Source: Thermomicrobiaceae bacterium | Lineage (GTDB): Bacteria; Chloroflexota; Chloroflexia; Thermomicrobiales; Thermomicrobiaceae | Length of the DNA: 5,670 nucleotides | Direction: 5' to 3' | NCBI GenBank assembly: GCA_007123655.1 | Contig: SKKR01000255.1 | Coordinates: 1 to 5,670 of the forward strand | Shown here: positions 5,657 to 5,670 of the stretch, piece by piece | Layout: every line of letters begins with the position of its first letter | Position numbering within the stretch: position 1 is the first letter of the stretch | Translations under genes and position numbers: made by a program | The notes under the pieces: generated by a model | Database searches by the model: none | What the model saw: only the letters and a program-made list of their open reading frames with translations | Told to the model about the DNA's origin: nothing

Positions 5657-5670
5657 CTAAACCCCGGCGC

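Larger units (their letters stand above)
5416..5670. other. Gene-free 3' region with several inverted repeats
   Basis: I find no credible coding frame or tRNA in this stretch after the hydrolase stop. It contains three inverted repeats (listed separately), a TTGGTAGC repeated at 5431-5438 and 5510-5517, and a weak promoter-like pair near the end. It is probably an intergenic region holding the end of the hydrolase transcript and the control region of a gene beyond the window. Confidence 0.55.

Overview
The window is a compact bacterial stretch at roughly 60% G+C by eye. All recognisable genes lie on the + strand. Shine-Dalgarno sites are strong (AGGAGG, AAGGAGG) and the best promoter is of the sigma70 type. 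The protein styles (a TetR regulator, an RPH-like PEP/pyruvate-binding protein, a small dienelactone hydrolase) suggest an actinobacterium or a Chloroflexota/Thermomicrobia-like organism. No rRNA or other marker gene is present to decide, so the taxonomy is a guess.

Layout, left to right: (1) the 3' end of an MFS transporter gene, cut by the window edge, ending at 412. (2) A 141-bp control region with a TTGACA-17-TATGCT promoter, a tandem 9-bp repeat over the -35 and spacer, a 10-bp palindrome upstream, and a small hairpin that pairs with the Shine-Dalgarno of the next gene. (3) A TetR-family regulator (554-1204). (4) After only 32 bp, a large three-domain phosphotransferase (1237-3696) with an ATP-grasp PPDK_N domain, a helical middle domain and a swivelling phosphohistidine domain; this is the architecture of rifampin phosphotransferase and its mostly uncharacterised relatives. 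(5) After 73 bp, an unnamed membrane protein with about eight helices and two histidine motifs predicted on the outer face (3770-4570). (6) A 164-bp gap with an 11-bp perfect inverted repeat and a promoter-like site. (7) A dienelactone hydrolase family alpha/beta hydrolase with an intact Cys-Asp-His triad (4735-5415). (8) A gene-free 255-bp tail containing three inverted repeats and a weak promoter-like site.

The regulator and the phosphotransferase are probably one transcription unit, possibly extending into the membrane protein. An inducer-sensing TetR protein next to an RPH-like enzyme, behind an MFS transporter, fits a small-molecule (antibiotic or xenobiotic) response locus. The substrate cannot be read from the sequence. 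The hydrolase appears to have its own promoter. I see no mobile element, CRISPR array, RNA gene or obviously new multi-gene system. The least explained items are the phosphotransferase, which is shortened in its ATP domain, and the histidine-bearing membrane protein.
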